From positions 1 through 14,377 of the forward strand of contig CANJJY010000061.1 in the NCBI GenBank assembly GCA_947474445.1: DNA of 14,377 bases, written 5' to 3'. Positions 1 through 7,206 of this stretch are shown here, piece after piece. Positions within the stretch are counted from its first letter, which is position 1. The number at the start of each line of letters is the position of its first letter. A model generated the notes under the pieces. That model did not search any database and was not told where the DNA came from. It saw nothing but the letters and a program-made list of their open reading frames with translations. The translations under genes and the position numbers were made by a program. This DNA comes from Oligoflexaceae bacterium (GTDB taxonomy: Bacteria > Bdellovibrionota_B > Oligoflexia > Oligoflexales > Oligoflexaceae).

Positions 1-1007
1 ATCTCGTGCCAAGGGGAAATATTAACGTGCGAGTCCGTACCTATGCACCAAGATCCCCCAATACTATGAAAATCAGGCAAAGGGAAAATGCCATCGCCAA
101 GGTTCGCTTCCGTGCTGGGACAGAGGACAGCTGTCGCACCCGATGCGGCTAATTTTCTCAGTTCTATTCCATTGATATGGGTAGCATGAACCAAGTTGTG
201 ATGGCGATCCAGAGGGACATTATCGTAGAGCCAATCGATCGCTCGAATGCGATAGGCAGCCTCAAAGGAGCGTACGTCTTCCGATTGCTCAGACACATGC
301 AGATGAGCGGGACCGACGACCCAATGAGTCGCGAGAACCGCCTTGATATCCCCGAGAGAAGCTGCCCGCATCGAATGCACCCCATAGCCGACGATGACCT
401 CTGGATAGTGGTCACGCCCCCAAGTTGAGACTTGTTCAAGTAGATGCAAGTAGCTGTCGACGTCCGGCGAATAAAAGCGCCTCTGTTCCGCGCGCAGCGG
501 TACGCCTGGCGCAGCCTGTTGATAGTAGATCGGTGCCAAGGTCAAGTGTATCCCAGCCCTTCGCGCCGCCTCCATGAGCATGGCGCTCATTTCGAAGGGC
601 TGGGCATAGGGCAAGCCCTGGGGGTCGTGATGCAGATAGTGAAACTCACAAACGCTGGTAAATCCCTCTTCGAGAAGACTCATATAAAATTGAGTACTGA
701 GCTCAAGAAGCTGCTTGGGATCGATGAGGTTAGCCAATTTATACATCAGGTCGCGCCAGGACCAAAAATCTTCGCTGGCTTGACCTGGCCTTAGAAATTC
801 AGCCATCCCTGCCATGGCATATTGAAAGGAATGCGAATGGGCATTCGCCATACCCGGGATCAAATAACCATCCATCACTTCACTGATAGGCTCAGGAGGA
901 GGCGTTGCCTCCAGTCGCAGGAGCAAACCATCTGCATCGAGACTCGCGTAAGCGGGCGCGATCCACTGGCCGCCGACATAGGCAGCCGCAAATTGTAACA
1001 CCTTCAT
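1..1007 (-). CDS. hutF: Formimidoylglutamate deiminase HutF, partial (C-terminus beyond left edge)
   Basis: This amidohydrolase-superfamily enzyme converts N-formimidoyl-L-glutamate to N-formyl-L-glutamate and ammonia in the five-step histidine degradation route. The first 335 residues are present, and no stop occurs before the window edge. Family members are about 450 residues, so roughly a quarter is missing. The metal and catalytic residues are visible: the HSH pair (H57, H59) in GMANAHSHSFQ, H237 in AHLHVSEQ, H274 in LVHATH and D325 in GTDSHVNISPW. The family signature CPSTEANLGDGIFP is at about 296-309. These positions track closely those reported for the Pseudomonas enzyme. The ATG start lies in the ATGA overlap with the hutG stop and has a GGAG element 5 nt upstream inside hutG. 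That arrangement indicates translational coupling. Assignment is very secure. Confidence 0.95.
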   Translation of the reverse strand, partial: MKVLQFAAAYVGGQWIAPAYASLDADGLLLRLEATPPPEPISEVMDGYLIPGMANAHSHSFQYAMAGMAEFLRPGQASEDFWSWRDLMYKLANLIDPKQLLELSTQFYMSLLEEGFTSVCEFHYLHHDPQGLPYAQPFEMSAMLMEAARRAGIHLTLAPIYYQQAAPGVPLRAEQRRFYSPDVDSYLHLLEQVSTWGRDHYPEVIVGYGVHSMRAASLGDIKAVLATHWVVGPAHLHVSEQSEDVRSFEAAYRIRAIDWLYDNVPLDRHHNLVHATHINGIELRKLAASGATAVLCPSTEANLGDGIFPLPDFHSIGGSWCIGTDSHVNISPWHE

Positions 1008-1816
1008 GGAGTCTCCACAGCGCGTACTAAGGCCAAGAGAGCGTCGGCAAGAACAGGCTGCAAGCGGCCGACCTTAAGCGCATCCAGCTCATGACTTCCC
1101 TCACTGAGGTAGAGGTCTTGAGACATTTCGAGTTGAACAGCATGGACACCAGATGCCGGTTGCCCAAAAAAACGGGTGATCTGTCCGCCTTTGAAGGGAT
1201 GATTATAGCTCACTTCATAAGGGGATTTGCCTAAGCTATTCCGCAGGGCAGCGGTGACGTGAGGCCCCGCACTGGTCCCATCTCGGTCGCCGATGATCAG
1301 ATCCGGAAATGGTTCTGCCGTAATGGAGGGAACGTGCCGCCGGATGGAATGAGCATCAAACAGAACAACTTCACGTCCACCCTGCGCTAAAAGCTTGAGC
1401 TCACCAGCGATCGCATCGTGGTAAGGGCGATAGTAAGTTTGGATCCGCTGCTCGCGTTGGATCTTCTCGGGCTCCTTACCGGGCCGATAGAGAGCTTGAC
1501 CTGCAAAGTTGGTGAGGGGCACGACTTGCGTCTGCTGGCGCTGATCCTGGTAGAGTTGATGCCCGTCAATAGGTCGATTGAGATCGACGATATACCGACT
1601 GAAGTGAGCATGGATGAGCGTGATTCCTAAATCGATACAAAATCGATAGAGCTCATGAACATGCCAATCTGTATCTTCGAGTGCTGCCGTGCTTTTTGGA
1701 TCGAAGTGAACACCCAATGAAGCAGGAATCTCCGTCCCAACGTGTGGCGCACTCACCAAGATAGGCCGCCGCTTTCCGGCTGGACGGATCAGGCCGAATA
1801 TTGCTGAGTCAGCCAT
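1004..1816 (-). CDS. hutG: N-formylglutamate deformylase HutG
   Basis: This 270-residue cytoplasmic enzyme hydrolyses N-formyl-L-glutamate to glutamate and formate, the last step of the HutF-dependent histidine pathway. Family motifs in order are SAPHVGTEIP (about 22-31), DTDWHV (48-53), RYIVDLNRP (about 74-82), FDAHSIRR (about 153-160), NHPFKGGQITRFFG (about 205-218) and QLEMSQDLYL near 228-237. The His and Asp/Glu residues in these are the expected metal and substrate ligands of the N-formylglutamate amidohydrolase fold. Length is typical. The ATG start has AGAGGT 8 nt upstream. The gene overlaps hutF by 4 nt, and the product of HutF is the substrate of HutG, so the two form one unit. A hairpin terminator lies about 48 nt upstream, so transcription must start in that short gap or read through it. 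Confidence 0.93.
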   Translation of the reverse strand: MADSAIFGLIRPAGKRRPILVSAPHVGTEIPASLGVHFDPKSTAALEDTDWHVHELYRFCIDLGITLIHAHFSRYIVDLNRPIDGHQLYQDQRQQTQVVPLTNFAGQALYRPGKEPEKIQREQRIQTYYRPYHDAIAGELKLLAQGGREVVLFDAHSIRRHVPSITAEPFPDLIIGDRDGTSAGPHVTAALRNSLGKSPYEVSYNHPFKGGQITRFFGQPASGVHAVQLEMSQDLYLSEGSHELDALKVGRLQPVLADALLALVRAVETP

Positions 1817-1832
1817 AGATATGTACCTCTAA

Positions 1833-1852
1833 GGTGCTTGTTGATCGGCACC
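1833..1852 (-). other. Small inverted repeat in the hutG leader
   Basis: GGTGC (1833-1837) and GCACC (1848-1852) form a 5-bp inverted repeat with a 10-nt loop. It sits between the hpt terminator and the hutG ribosome binding site (AGAGGT at 1825-1830 on the minus strand). In RNA it could form a weak hairpin next to the site where ribosomes load, and in DNA it could be an operator half-site pair. Which of these, if either, cannot be decided from sequence. Confidence 0.3.
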
Positions 1853-1860
1853 AGCAATGG

Positions 1861-1897
1861 AAAACCCCTGTTCGGGTGATTCTACCTGAACAGGGGT
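1861..1897 (-). terminator. Rho-independent terminator after hpt
   Basis: A 13-bp stem (1865-1877 paired with 1884-1896, one G-T wobble) encloses a 6-nt loop. Reading the minus strand, an A/T-rich stretch comes before it and TTTT follows. It lies about 31 nt beyond the hpt stop and upstream of hutG, so it should end the response regulator-hpt transcript. The U-tract is short, and some read-through into hutGF is possible. Confidence 0.75.
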
Positions 1898-1927
1898 GAT
1901 AAAAAAATCAAAGAATCCGCGAAAAAC

Positions 1928-2308
1928 TTAGAGCCAATTCGTTTCGAGTACCTGGCGCGTGAGGGGATAGACCTGTTTGAGTTCGGTCAAAAGCCCGCTG
2001 GCGCTCTGTATCGTGCGCTGACGTCCCATGGTTTCTAAGTTCTCAGCGAGCTTCATCATCCAAACGGCACCGAGATGACCCGCTGTTCCCTTGAGGGCGT
2101 GAGCGGACCGTTCAAGGTGAATCGGATCCCCCCGACTTAGAGCACTCTCAATGTCGGTAAGGAGTCCGGGCACTCTTTGGAAGAACACCCCGACGAGATC
2201 TCGAAAAAATCCGTCTGCATCATCTGGCTCGCCTAAATCGCGGATAGCCTGCAACTTTTGCTCGTCTATCAGAGGCAAAGATTCAACTGTCTGCGCCTGC
2301 ACAGGCAT
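1928..2308 (-). CDS. Stand-alone histidine phosphotransfer (Hpt) protein
   Basis: This 126-residue protein is an Hpt four-helix bundle that shuttles phosphoryl groups between receiver domains in a phosphorelay. The signature AHALKGTAGHLGA spans about 69-81, and H70 is the phosphorylatable histidine, followed by the usual ALKG(S/T)A pattern. The residues before it (FFRDLVGVFFQRVPGLLTDIESAL) match the family's first helices. There is no transmembrane segment or second domain, so it acts in the cytoplasm. The ATG start has AAGGAG with good spacing. It is the last gene of a two-gene unit, 27 nt after the response regulator, and a strong hairpin follows. Its kinase is not encoded here, so its phosphodonor is unknown. 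The adjacent regulator is the obvious but unproven partner. Confidence 0.88.
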   Translation of the reverse strand: MPVQAQTVESLPLIDEQKLQAIRDLGEPDDADGFFRDLVGVFFQRVPGLLTDIESALSRGDPIHLERSAHALKGTAGHLGAVWMMKLAENLETMGRQRTIQSASGLLTELKQVYPLTRQVLETNWL

Positions 2309-2335
2309 GCACCTGCTCCTTCGGAACCAGCGACC

Positions 2336-3049
2336 TTAAGAAGCAACATTCAGTTGTTGCACGCCTTCGAATTTTAGATAGAAGCCTACGCCGTATTTCG
2401 TCTCAATCACGACGTTAGGCGATACATCTTTAAGCAGCTGACGAACAGCATGGAGCTTACGATGCAAAGCATTGTCGGTGACCTTGATTTGGCCCCAGCA
2501 ACGAAGCTTCAGAGCATCTTTTTCAACGATCGAGCCTTCGGTGTTAGCGAGGCAGGCGAGAAGGTTGACTTCGATGGGCGAGGCAAAGCGTTTGCCGAGT
2601 GGACCTTCGACCGTGCGATGCGCGGAATCGATGGTGATGTCGCCGAATTCAACGACTTCTTTCGCGGCTTTTTGAGCGGCATCAGCCATACGCAGCTTGA
2701 AGCGAGCATCGACTTCGTCCGGAATCAGGGGCTTCCTGATAAAGTCGTCAGCACCAGAATTCAAAGCGCGCACGATGCTGTGTTCAGCAGGTGAGGCCGT
2801 GATAATCATGATGGGGCAGAAAGGCCACGTGGTGCGGATTTGGGGTAGAATCTCCAATCCAGTTTTGTGGGTACCGAGGTGGATATCGATGAAGACCGCA
2901 ACAGGGTGAAGTTGCTCCAAACGGGCGAGCAGTTCCTCTGGGTCTTTGATACCGATCGTCTTCATTTTAGTCGATCGTTCGATAATCTGATGTACCATGA
3001 CATCATCATCCAGGGTAATCGTGTAAGTATCGTTAGGGTTGCCTTTCAT
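2336..3049 (-). CDS. OmpR/PhoB-type winged-helix response regulator
   Basis: This 237-residue transcription factor has an N-terminal receiver domain (about 9-110) and a C-terminal winged-helix DNA-binding domain (about 130-228). Receiver landmarks are the acidic pair D14/D15 (TLDDD), the phospho-acceptor D55 in VFIDIHLG, T84 in IITAS and K106 in FIRKPL. The effector part shows the recognition-helix region TDNALHRKLHAVRQLL and the terminal hairpin YGVGFYLKF. I place the start at the ATG at 3049 because GAGGAA sits 6 nt before it. The in-frame TTG at 3055 directly abuts that element and is too close. The gene heads a two-gene unit with the Hpt protein. No sensor kinase is adjacent, so its signal is unknown. 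The receiver looks complete, so phosphorylation control is likely. Confidence 0.88.
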   Translation of the reverse strand: MKGNPNDTYTITLDDDVMVHQIIERSTKMKTIGIKDPEELLARLEQLHPVAVFIDIHLGTHKTGLEILPQIRTTWPFCPIMIITASPAEHSIVRALNSGADDFIRKPLIPDEVDARFKLRMADAAQKAAKEVVEFGDITIDSAHRTVEGPLGKRFASPIEVNLLACLANTEGSIVEKDALKLRCWGQIKVTDNALHRKLHAVRQLLKDVSPNVVIETKYGVGFYLKFEGVQQLNVAS

Positions 3050-3519
3050 GTCCAATTCCTCAACAAGACGTTAATGAAGCAGCTATTAAAGGGATCGGAA
3101 CTTCCTCGGCAATTTTTAACCCCCGAAAGGATTTTCTTCCCAGCACTTCCGCCATTTTCGCTCTAAAAATTTGATATTATTAACGATTACCGGGCAAAAA
3201 AAATCTTCCGAACTCTGTAAAAAATGCCTACTTTATGCCGTGACCGCAGATTTTGAAGAGACCCCACCTACCGATCTGTATCATCCCAAGCTTCTCCTCC
3301 CCTCTAACTACCCATCATTAATACATTTTTTTGATGCGTCATTTTATTCAATTATTTCCGTAGCTTAAAAGAATTTATTCGCGAAGGCAGAATTGACCCA
3401 GATTGTGGTCCTCCTCTTGCTTACCAAAAGTCAGGTTCTGGAGTTCTGTTCTTGTTCCGTGCTCCTTGCTCCCTGTTGGTCTTCTTACTGTTGTTCCTGC
3501 TGTTGTTGAGGTTGTGGAA
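3050..3519. other. Gene-free divergent region between response regulator and metalloprotease
   Basis: This 470-base stretch separates two divergent genes and must hold both promoters. The first two thirds are AT-rich with A or T runs (near 3197-3204, 3220-3226 and 3324-3332). A 65-codon reading frame at 3171-3368 has no convincing ribosome binding site or recognisable protein pattern, and I do not call it. The last 100 bases are rich in T and in CTG/TTG/CTT triplets. I found no convincing sigma-70 box pair or terminator hairpin. Confidence 0.6.
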
Positions 3520-4152
3520 ATGCTGCTGTTGCGCTGGACCTGCGTTCTGTTTTCTATTCTGTTTTTAAATGCTTGTGGTCAGAATCGCCTTGTAGAAGTC
3601 AAAGATTTCAAGATCTTCATTGAAACAGATGAAGCCTCGCTCACTCAGGTCATCATGAAGCTTGCCGGTCGTTACAATCAGGAATTCGGTAGTGATGTCT
3701 TGCACATCGTCAGCACCGAGACAGAAAGCAACTCTCTGATTCGCTTTCAGGAAAACCTGCGAGAAGATGGCAATAAGCTTGGGACGGGACAATGGATCAC
3801 GACCACGACCCAAGGTAAATCCATGAGTTTAGAGGGAGAAGTTCGGACGACGCGCGTCGAGTTCGGTTTCGAAGTAGCTTTCGATAAGGAAAACTTCGAC
3901 ACCAAGGCTGACAAGTTTGATACCAACGCCGAATCAAATCAGCATCTCTATCATCTGTTCTGTCATGAAATTGGTCACGGCATGCAAATGGATCACAGTG
4001 ATGACAAACACAGTGTGATGTTCCCCAGTATCCCAGAGAAAGCCAATCGCGAAATTTCGTTTGCCGACTATTTCAATCGGGCCAGATCATTTATGGGCTC
4101 AAAATCTGTCGAGAAGAAGTCGGCCGCTCGCTTCCCCAGCTTTGGCAACTGA
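3520..4152 (+). CDS. Lipoprotein with a metzincin-type zinc metalloprotease motif
   Basis: The predicted product is 210 residues. The N-terminus is a lipoprotein signal peptide: a short basic start, a hydrophobic core, and a lipobox LNAC with C19 as the lipidated residue. A zinc motif HEIGHGMQMDH covers 149-159, with H149, H153 and H159 as ligands and E150 as the general base. M167 in HSVMFP fits the downstream Met-turn of metzincins. The glycine usual at the eighth position of the matrixin motif is replaced by glutamine. I chose ATG 3520 over the in-frame TTG at 3403 because it places the signal peptide at the N-terminus and has GAGG about 10 nt upstream. The product is likely an envelope-anchored protease; substrate unknown. 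It converges on the sugar transferase gene with only 16 nt between stops and no clear terminator. Confidence 0.75.
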   Translation: MLLLRWTCVLFSILFLNACGQNRLVEVKDFKIFIETDEASLTQVIMKLAGRYNQEFGSDVLHIVSTETESNSLIRFQENLREDGNKLGTGQWITTTTQGKSMSLEGEVRTTRVEFGFEVAFDKENFDTKADKFDTNAESNQHLYHLFCHEIGHGMQMDHSDDKHSVMFPSIPEKANREISFADYFNRARSFMGSKSVEKKSAARFPSFGN

Positions 4153-4168
4153 GGAAAGCTAGCGAGGA

Positions 4169-5584
4169 TCAGTAGGCGTTGCGCCCCCGCATCACTTCAT
4201 CGAGGGTCATCAAAAGGATTTTAACGTCAAGCCAGATAGACCAATTCTGTATATAGAACAGATCGCATTCAATACGTTTTTCAATGCTCGTGCTACCGCG
4301 CCAGCCATTGACTTGGGCCCATCCGGTGATACCTGTCTTAACCTTGTGCCTCAGCATATATCCTGGCACTTCTTTTCGAAATTTATCGACAAAGATGGGT
4401 CGCTCTGGTCGCGGACCGACTAGACTCATGTCGCCTTTCAAAACGTTGAACAGTTGCGGCAATTCATCGAGACTGGTCCGGCGCAGAAAACCGCCGATCG
4501 AAGTCGCTCTTTGATCGTCGGGCGTCGCCCACACGGCTCCCGTCTTCGCTTCGGCATCGACGGGCATCGACCTGAACTTCAAGCATTCAAAGCGATCGCC
4601 ATCTAAGCCCATTCGCTCCTGTCGATAAAAGATCGGGCCTGGCGAACTCAGCCTGACACAAAGGGCAATAAGAAAAAACACAGGACAAAGGATCAAAAGG
4701 GCCGCGAGCGAACCAAGAATGTCAACCAGTCGCTTGACGATCACGTTATATCCCGAAAGGGGACTGTCGTGCAGGCTGATCATGGGAATGCCATCGATGA
4801 CTTCGATACCAGGAGTCAAACGGGCGAAGCGTGCGATATCGGGCAATATCTGTATATCGCCGACTTGGTCAGCGAGACGTTCCAGATGTGCCTCGACAAA
4901 GGAATAGTACGAATGAGGCAGCGCAATCACCACGGAGTGGGTAGGATTTTCGACGAAAAAACTGGCCCAATCGATCGGCTCAGAAATAACGCCGAGACTA
5001 TGCCGGCGGCAGAGCTGGATATCGTCGTGCTTTTCGTCTTGACCGGGAAGGAGGACGCCCATCACCAAGCTCTGCTGGACCCCCAGCTTCCTGCTGACGT
5101 GGAGAGCTTGCAGGATACCTGAACCCCGCGCGACGAGGAGTATCCGTCTGGGTTCAAGCCCTCGCTGATAGAGCCCAAAGAGCCATCGGACCACCGTCCT
5201 CCCCATGACCACGAAGAGGGGAAGTAAGCAGGCAAAGAGCAGCAAGGTGATCCGAGAGTACCGATACTCTTCATAGAAATAAGAGAATGCAATCAGACCT
5301 AAAAGCGCGATCAGAGAGGTCGGAATGATGTCAAGTATCTCGAGGCTTCGGCGCTTGTGCTGACCCGTCCGCCGCAGGAACCCGGTTGATGCAGCCGTTA
5401 AAAGCCATATTCCCAGAATAAAAGGCGCTAGTTTTACGTATAGATAGACAGAGGGAATCCCCAAAGGAGCTTCGATACCTGCGTAAAAGCGCAAAGCGAA
5501 AGCGGCGAACCAAGCGGCTAGCACCATCAAAAGATCAGCTATGATCAAGGAGGGGAAAAGAAGCTGCAGCTCTTTACGACTCAT
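4169..5584 (-). CDS. Undecaprenyl-phosphate sugar-1-phosphate transferase (WcaJ-like, initiating polysaccharide synthesis)
   Basis: This 471-residue inner-membrane enzyme transfers a hexose-1-phosphate from a nucleotide sugar to undecaprenyl phosphate, the first step of exopolysaccharide, capsule or O-antigen assembly. Four hydrophobic helices lie at roughly 10-32, 50-68, 88-105 and 112-128. A nucleotide-binding-like central region follows (about 145-270), then the catalytic bacterial sugar transferase domain (about 280-471). The catalytic part shows the re-entrant helix with SPGP (314-317), the FRSM motif (338-340), the acidic pair D373/E374 in TSLDELPQLFNVLKGDMSLVGPRPE and the terminal GWAQVNGWRG. 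Length and order match the large polyprenyl glycosylphosphotransferase class. The start overlaps the stop of the upstream glycosyltransferase by 4 nt (ATGA), with GGGGAG 7 nt before it. Whether the sugar is glucose, galactose or another is not readable from sequence. Confidence 0.92.
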   Translation of the reverse strand: MSRKELQLLFPSLIIADLLMVLAAWFAAFALRFYAGIEAPLGIPSVYLYVKLAPFILGIWLLTAASTGFLRRTGQHKRRSLEILDIIPTSLIALLGLIAFSYFYEEYRYSRITLLLFACLLPLFVVMGRTVVRWLFGLYQRGLEPRRILLVARGSGILQALHVSRKLGVQQSLVMGVLLPGQDEKHDDIQLCRRHSLGVISEPIDWASFFVENPTHSVVIALPHSYYSFVEAHLERLADQVGDIQILPDIARFARLTPGIEVIDGIPMISLHDSPLSGYNVIVKRLVDILGSLAALLILCPVFFLIALCVRLSSPGPIFYRQERMGLDGDRFECLKFRSMPVDAEAKTGAVWATPDDQRATSIGGFLRRTSLDELPQLFNVLKGDMSLVGPRPERPIFVDKFRKEVPGYMLRHKVKTGITGWAQVNGWRGSTSIEKRIECDLFYIQNWSIWLDVKILLMTLDEVMRGRNAY

Positions 5585-6690
5585 GCATCATCTCCCCAAA
5601 GGTTTTTGATTTCTCTCTCGATTTTTTCAAGAAAATATTTCTTTTGAAACAGATGCGCAAAATCGATGAGCTTTTGTCGATCCAACAGCGCAGTCGCAGG
5701 AGAAGCACTGAATTTTTCAATAGTCCCTATGAGCGAGGCAACCGTCGGTTCATCGAAGAACATCCCTGTTTCTCCCTCACGGACAAAATCAAGAGCACCC
5801 CCGGCCCTTAAAGCAATAAGCGGGGTGCCAGCGGCCAATGATTCTATGGCAGTTATCCCAAAATCTTCTACACCCGGGAAAATAAATGCTTCGGCATTCT
5901 GAAAGAGTTCGACCCATTTCTGCTCGCTCGGCTTGACGACAAACTCCGTATACTTTCCACCGAGCGCCTTCAATCTCTTTTCTTCTGGCCCAGAACCCGC
6001 CACTATCAAGCGTCTCCCCAGTTTTTCACAGGCAGCTATAGCTAAATCAAAGCGCTTGTAATTGACAAATGCACCCGCTGCTAAAAAATAAGGAGCTCCT
6101 TTTTTTGATGCGCTTATCTTGCCAAACCTTTCGACATCGACTGGAGGATGAATGACAGTCGCATCACGTCCATAGAAACGTTTGACCCTATCTTTAACAA
6201 AACTGCTATTTGCGACAAAGCGATCAACACGTTGGTTGACGACAGTGTCCCAGAGTCGAAGTCTCGAGCTCAAAATATGCAGAAGCGATTCCTTTAGCGT
6301 AAAGCTCCGACTTGTCACTAGATAATGCTGTCTTTGATCCCAGATATAACGCATGGGCGAATGGATGTAACAAAGGTGTTTCGTTTGCGGTCCGACCATC
6401 ACACCCTTTGCAACGCAAGATGATGTGCTCAAAATAAGGTCGTAATCCTCCAAAGGAAACGCTTCGATAGCAGCCGGCAGCAAAGGCAAAAGCAATTTGC
6501 GCAGGGGCCGCCAAGCATTGAGCCAAGAGCTGTAACGCACATCACGCGAGCGGATGCTCGCCGGCATCGCCCGAGGGTCGTAGAACAAAGTATAGACAGG
6601 CGCGTCAGGATATAACTCGAGCAGAGCCTCGAGAACACGTTCCCCGCCGCGGTAAGTCACAAGCCAATCGTGAACATAGGCGACCCGCAT
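5581..6690 (-). CDS. Family 4 glycosyltransferase, WbaZ-like
   Basis: This 369-residue GT-B enzyme is a retaining glycosyltransferase that probably adds a sugar to a lipid-linked chain at the cytoplasmic face of the inner membrane. The N-terminal domain opens with MRVAYVHDWL and the GG of YRGGERVLEAL (15-16), typical of the WbaZ mannosyltransferase-like group. The C-terminal domain has the phosphate-binding region AGAFVNYKRFDLAI (205-218, K212/R213), AGSGPEE (231-237) and the E-x7-E motif E275/E283 in VEDFGITAIESLAAGTP. I start at ATG 6690, which has a GGGAG/GAGAGA element upstream. A TTG 39 nt further upstream has none. The 4-nt overlap with the WcaJ-like gene shows that the two are translated together. 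Mannose as donor is only a family-based guess. Confidence 0.88.
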   Translation of the reverse strand: MRVAYVHDWLVTYRGGERVLEALLELYPDAPVYTLFYDPRAMPASIRSRDVRYSSWLNAWRPLRKLLLPLLPAAIEAFPLEDYDLILSTSSCVAKGVMVGPQTKHLCYIHSPMRYIWDQRQHYLVTSRSFTLKESLLHILSSRLRLWDTVVNQRVDRFVANSSFVKDRVKRFYGRDATVIHPPVDVERFGKISASKKGAPYFLAAGAFVNYKRFDLAIAACEKLGRRLIVAGSGPEEKRLKALGGKYTEFVVKPSEQKWVELFQNAEAFIFPGVEDFGITAIESLAAGTPLIALRAGGALDFVREGETGMFFDEPTVASLIGTIEKFSASPATALLDRQKLIDFAHLFQKKYFLEKIEREIKNLWGDDA

Positions 6691-7206
6691 TTTCGAATCT
6701 CTCTCCCAAAATTTTGACGAGGAAATCAATGATTGTACGCAGCTGTAGCAGTCTTAGCTTCGCCATTCACGTGAGCTAGAAGTCCGCGACCAAGCCGCCT
6801 TCATAGTCTCGCCCTTCTGCACCAGTCTCACCTGATCGAAGGTCGATTGCAATGGCTTCCCATCAAGCAGGGCTGCAGATCTTGCCGACACAAATCCTCA
6901 TTAGTGGCAGGGAATTATGCGCTGCTCAGTCGAAAAACTCAGTAAAAAAATGCGAATTTTTCCCTTGTAAAATGACCGCAAAAGCCAAGCCCGACATCTC
7001 CCAGAAAGGCGGGGTCCCTTGCGAGTGGAAGCTTCACGATGTTAAGATAGGAACATAGACCCCATAAAGACAGGAATCTGATGTATCGATTGCAGCCAGC
7101 TCGGCCCTCACCCTTTTTTGGCTGACGTACTGTCTTTAAACTTCGCCTGGATAAGAGCTCCCCGACCCCATTTTATATTGCGACTTGAGGAGGCTTCAGC
7201 TTCGCT
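6691..7206. other. Gene-free divergent control region between glycosyltransferase and sigma-54 activator
   Basis: This 516-base stretch holds the promoters of two divergent units. A 68-codon frame at 6852-7058 lacks a ribosome binding site and a recognisable protein pattern, and I do not call it. Only one weak promoter-like pair could be picked out (7019-7048). TGGCAG at 6904-6909 resembles a sigma-54 -24 element, but the next GC is one base too far. I saw no hairpin terminator and no mobile-element border. Confidence 0.55.
7019..7048 (+). promoter_or_regulatory. Possible sigma-70-like promoter for the sigma-54 activator gene
   Basis: TTGCGA (7019-7024) and TAAGAT (7043-7048) are separated by 18 nt, a tolerable match to the -35/-10 consensus. 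It would give a leader of about 150 nt before the ATG at 7207. The match is weak and chance cannot be excluded. Confidence 0.25.

Noticed and set aside
1004..2308. Functional link between the Hpt protein and the hut genes because both involve histidine
   Set aside because: Hpt refers to a phosphorylated histidine residue, not to histidine metabolism; a terminator separates the two units and nothing in the sequence ties them.
3171..3368. 65-codon plus-strand reading frame in the intergenic region
   Set aside because: No ribosome binding site, no recognisable motif, AT-rich noncoding-like composition, and it lies where two divergent promoters are expected.
6904..6921. TGGCAG followed by ATGCG as a sigma-54 promoter
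   Set aside because: The GG-to-GC distance is 11 nt rather than 10 and the -12 element is poor; sigma-54 promoters tolerate spacing changes badly.
6852..7058. 68-codon plus-strand reading frame upstream of the sigma-54 activator
   Set aside because: No Shine-Dalgarno element and no family pattern; a frame of this length is expected by chance in 500 bases.
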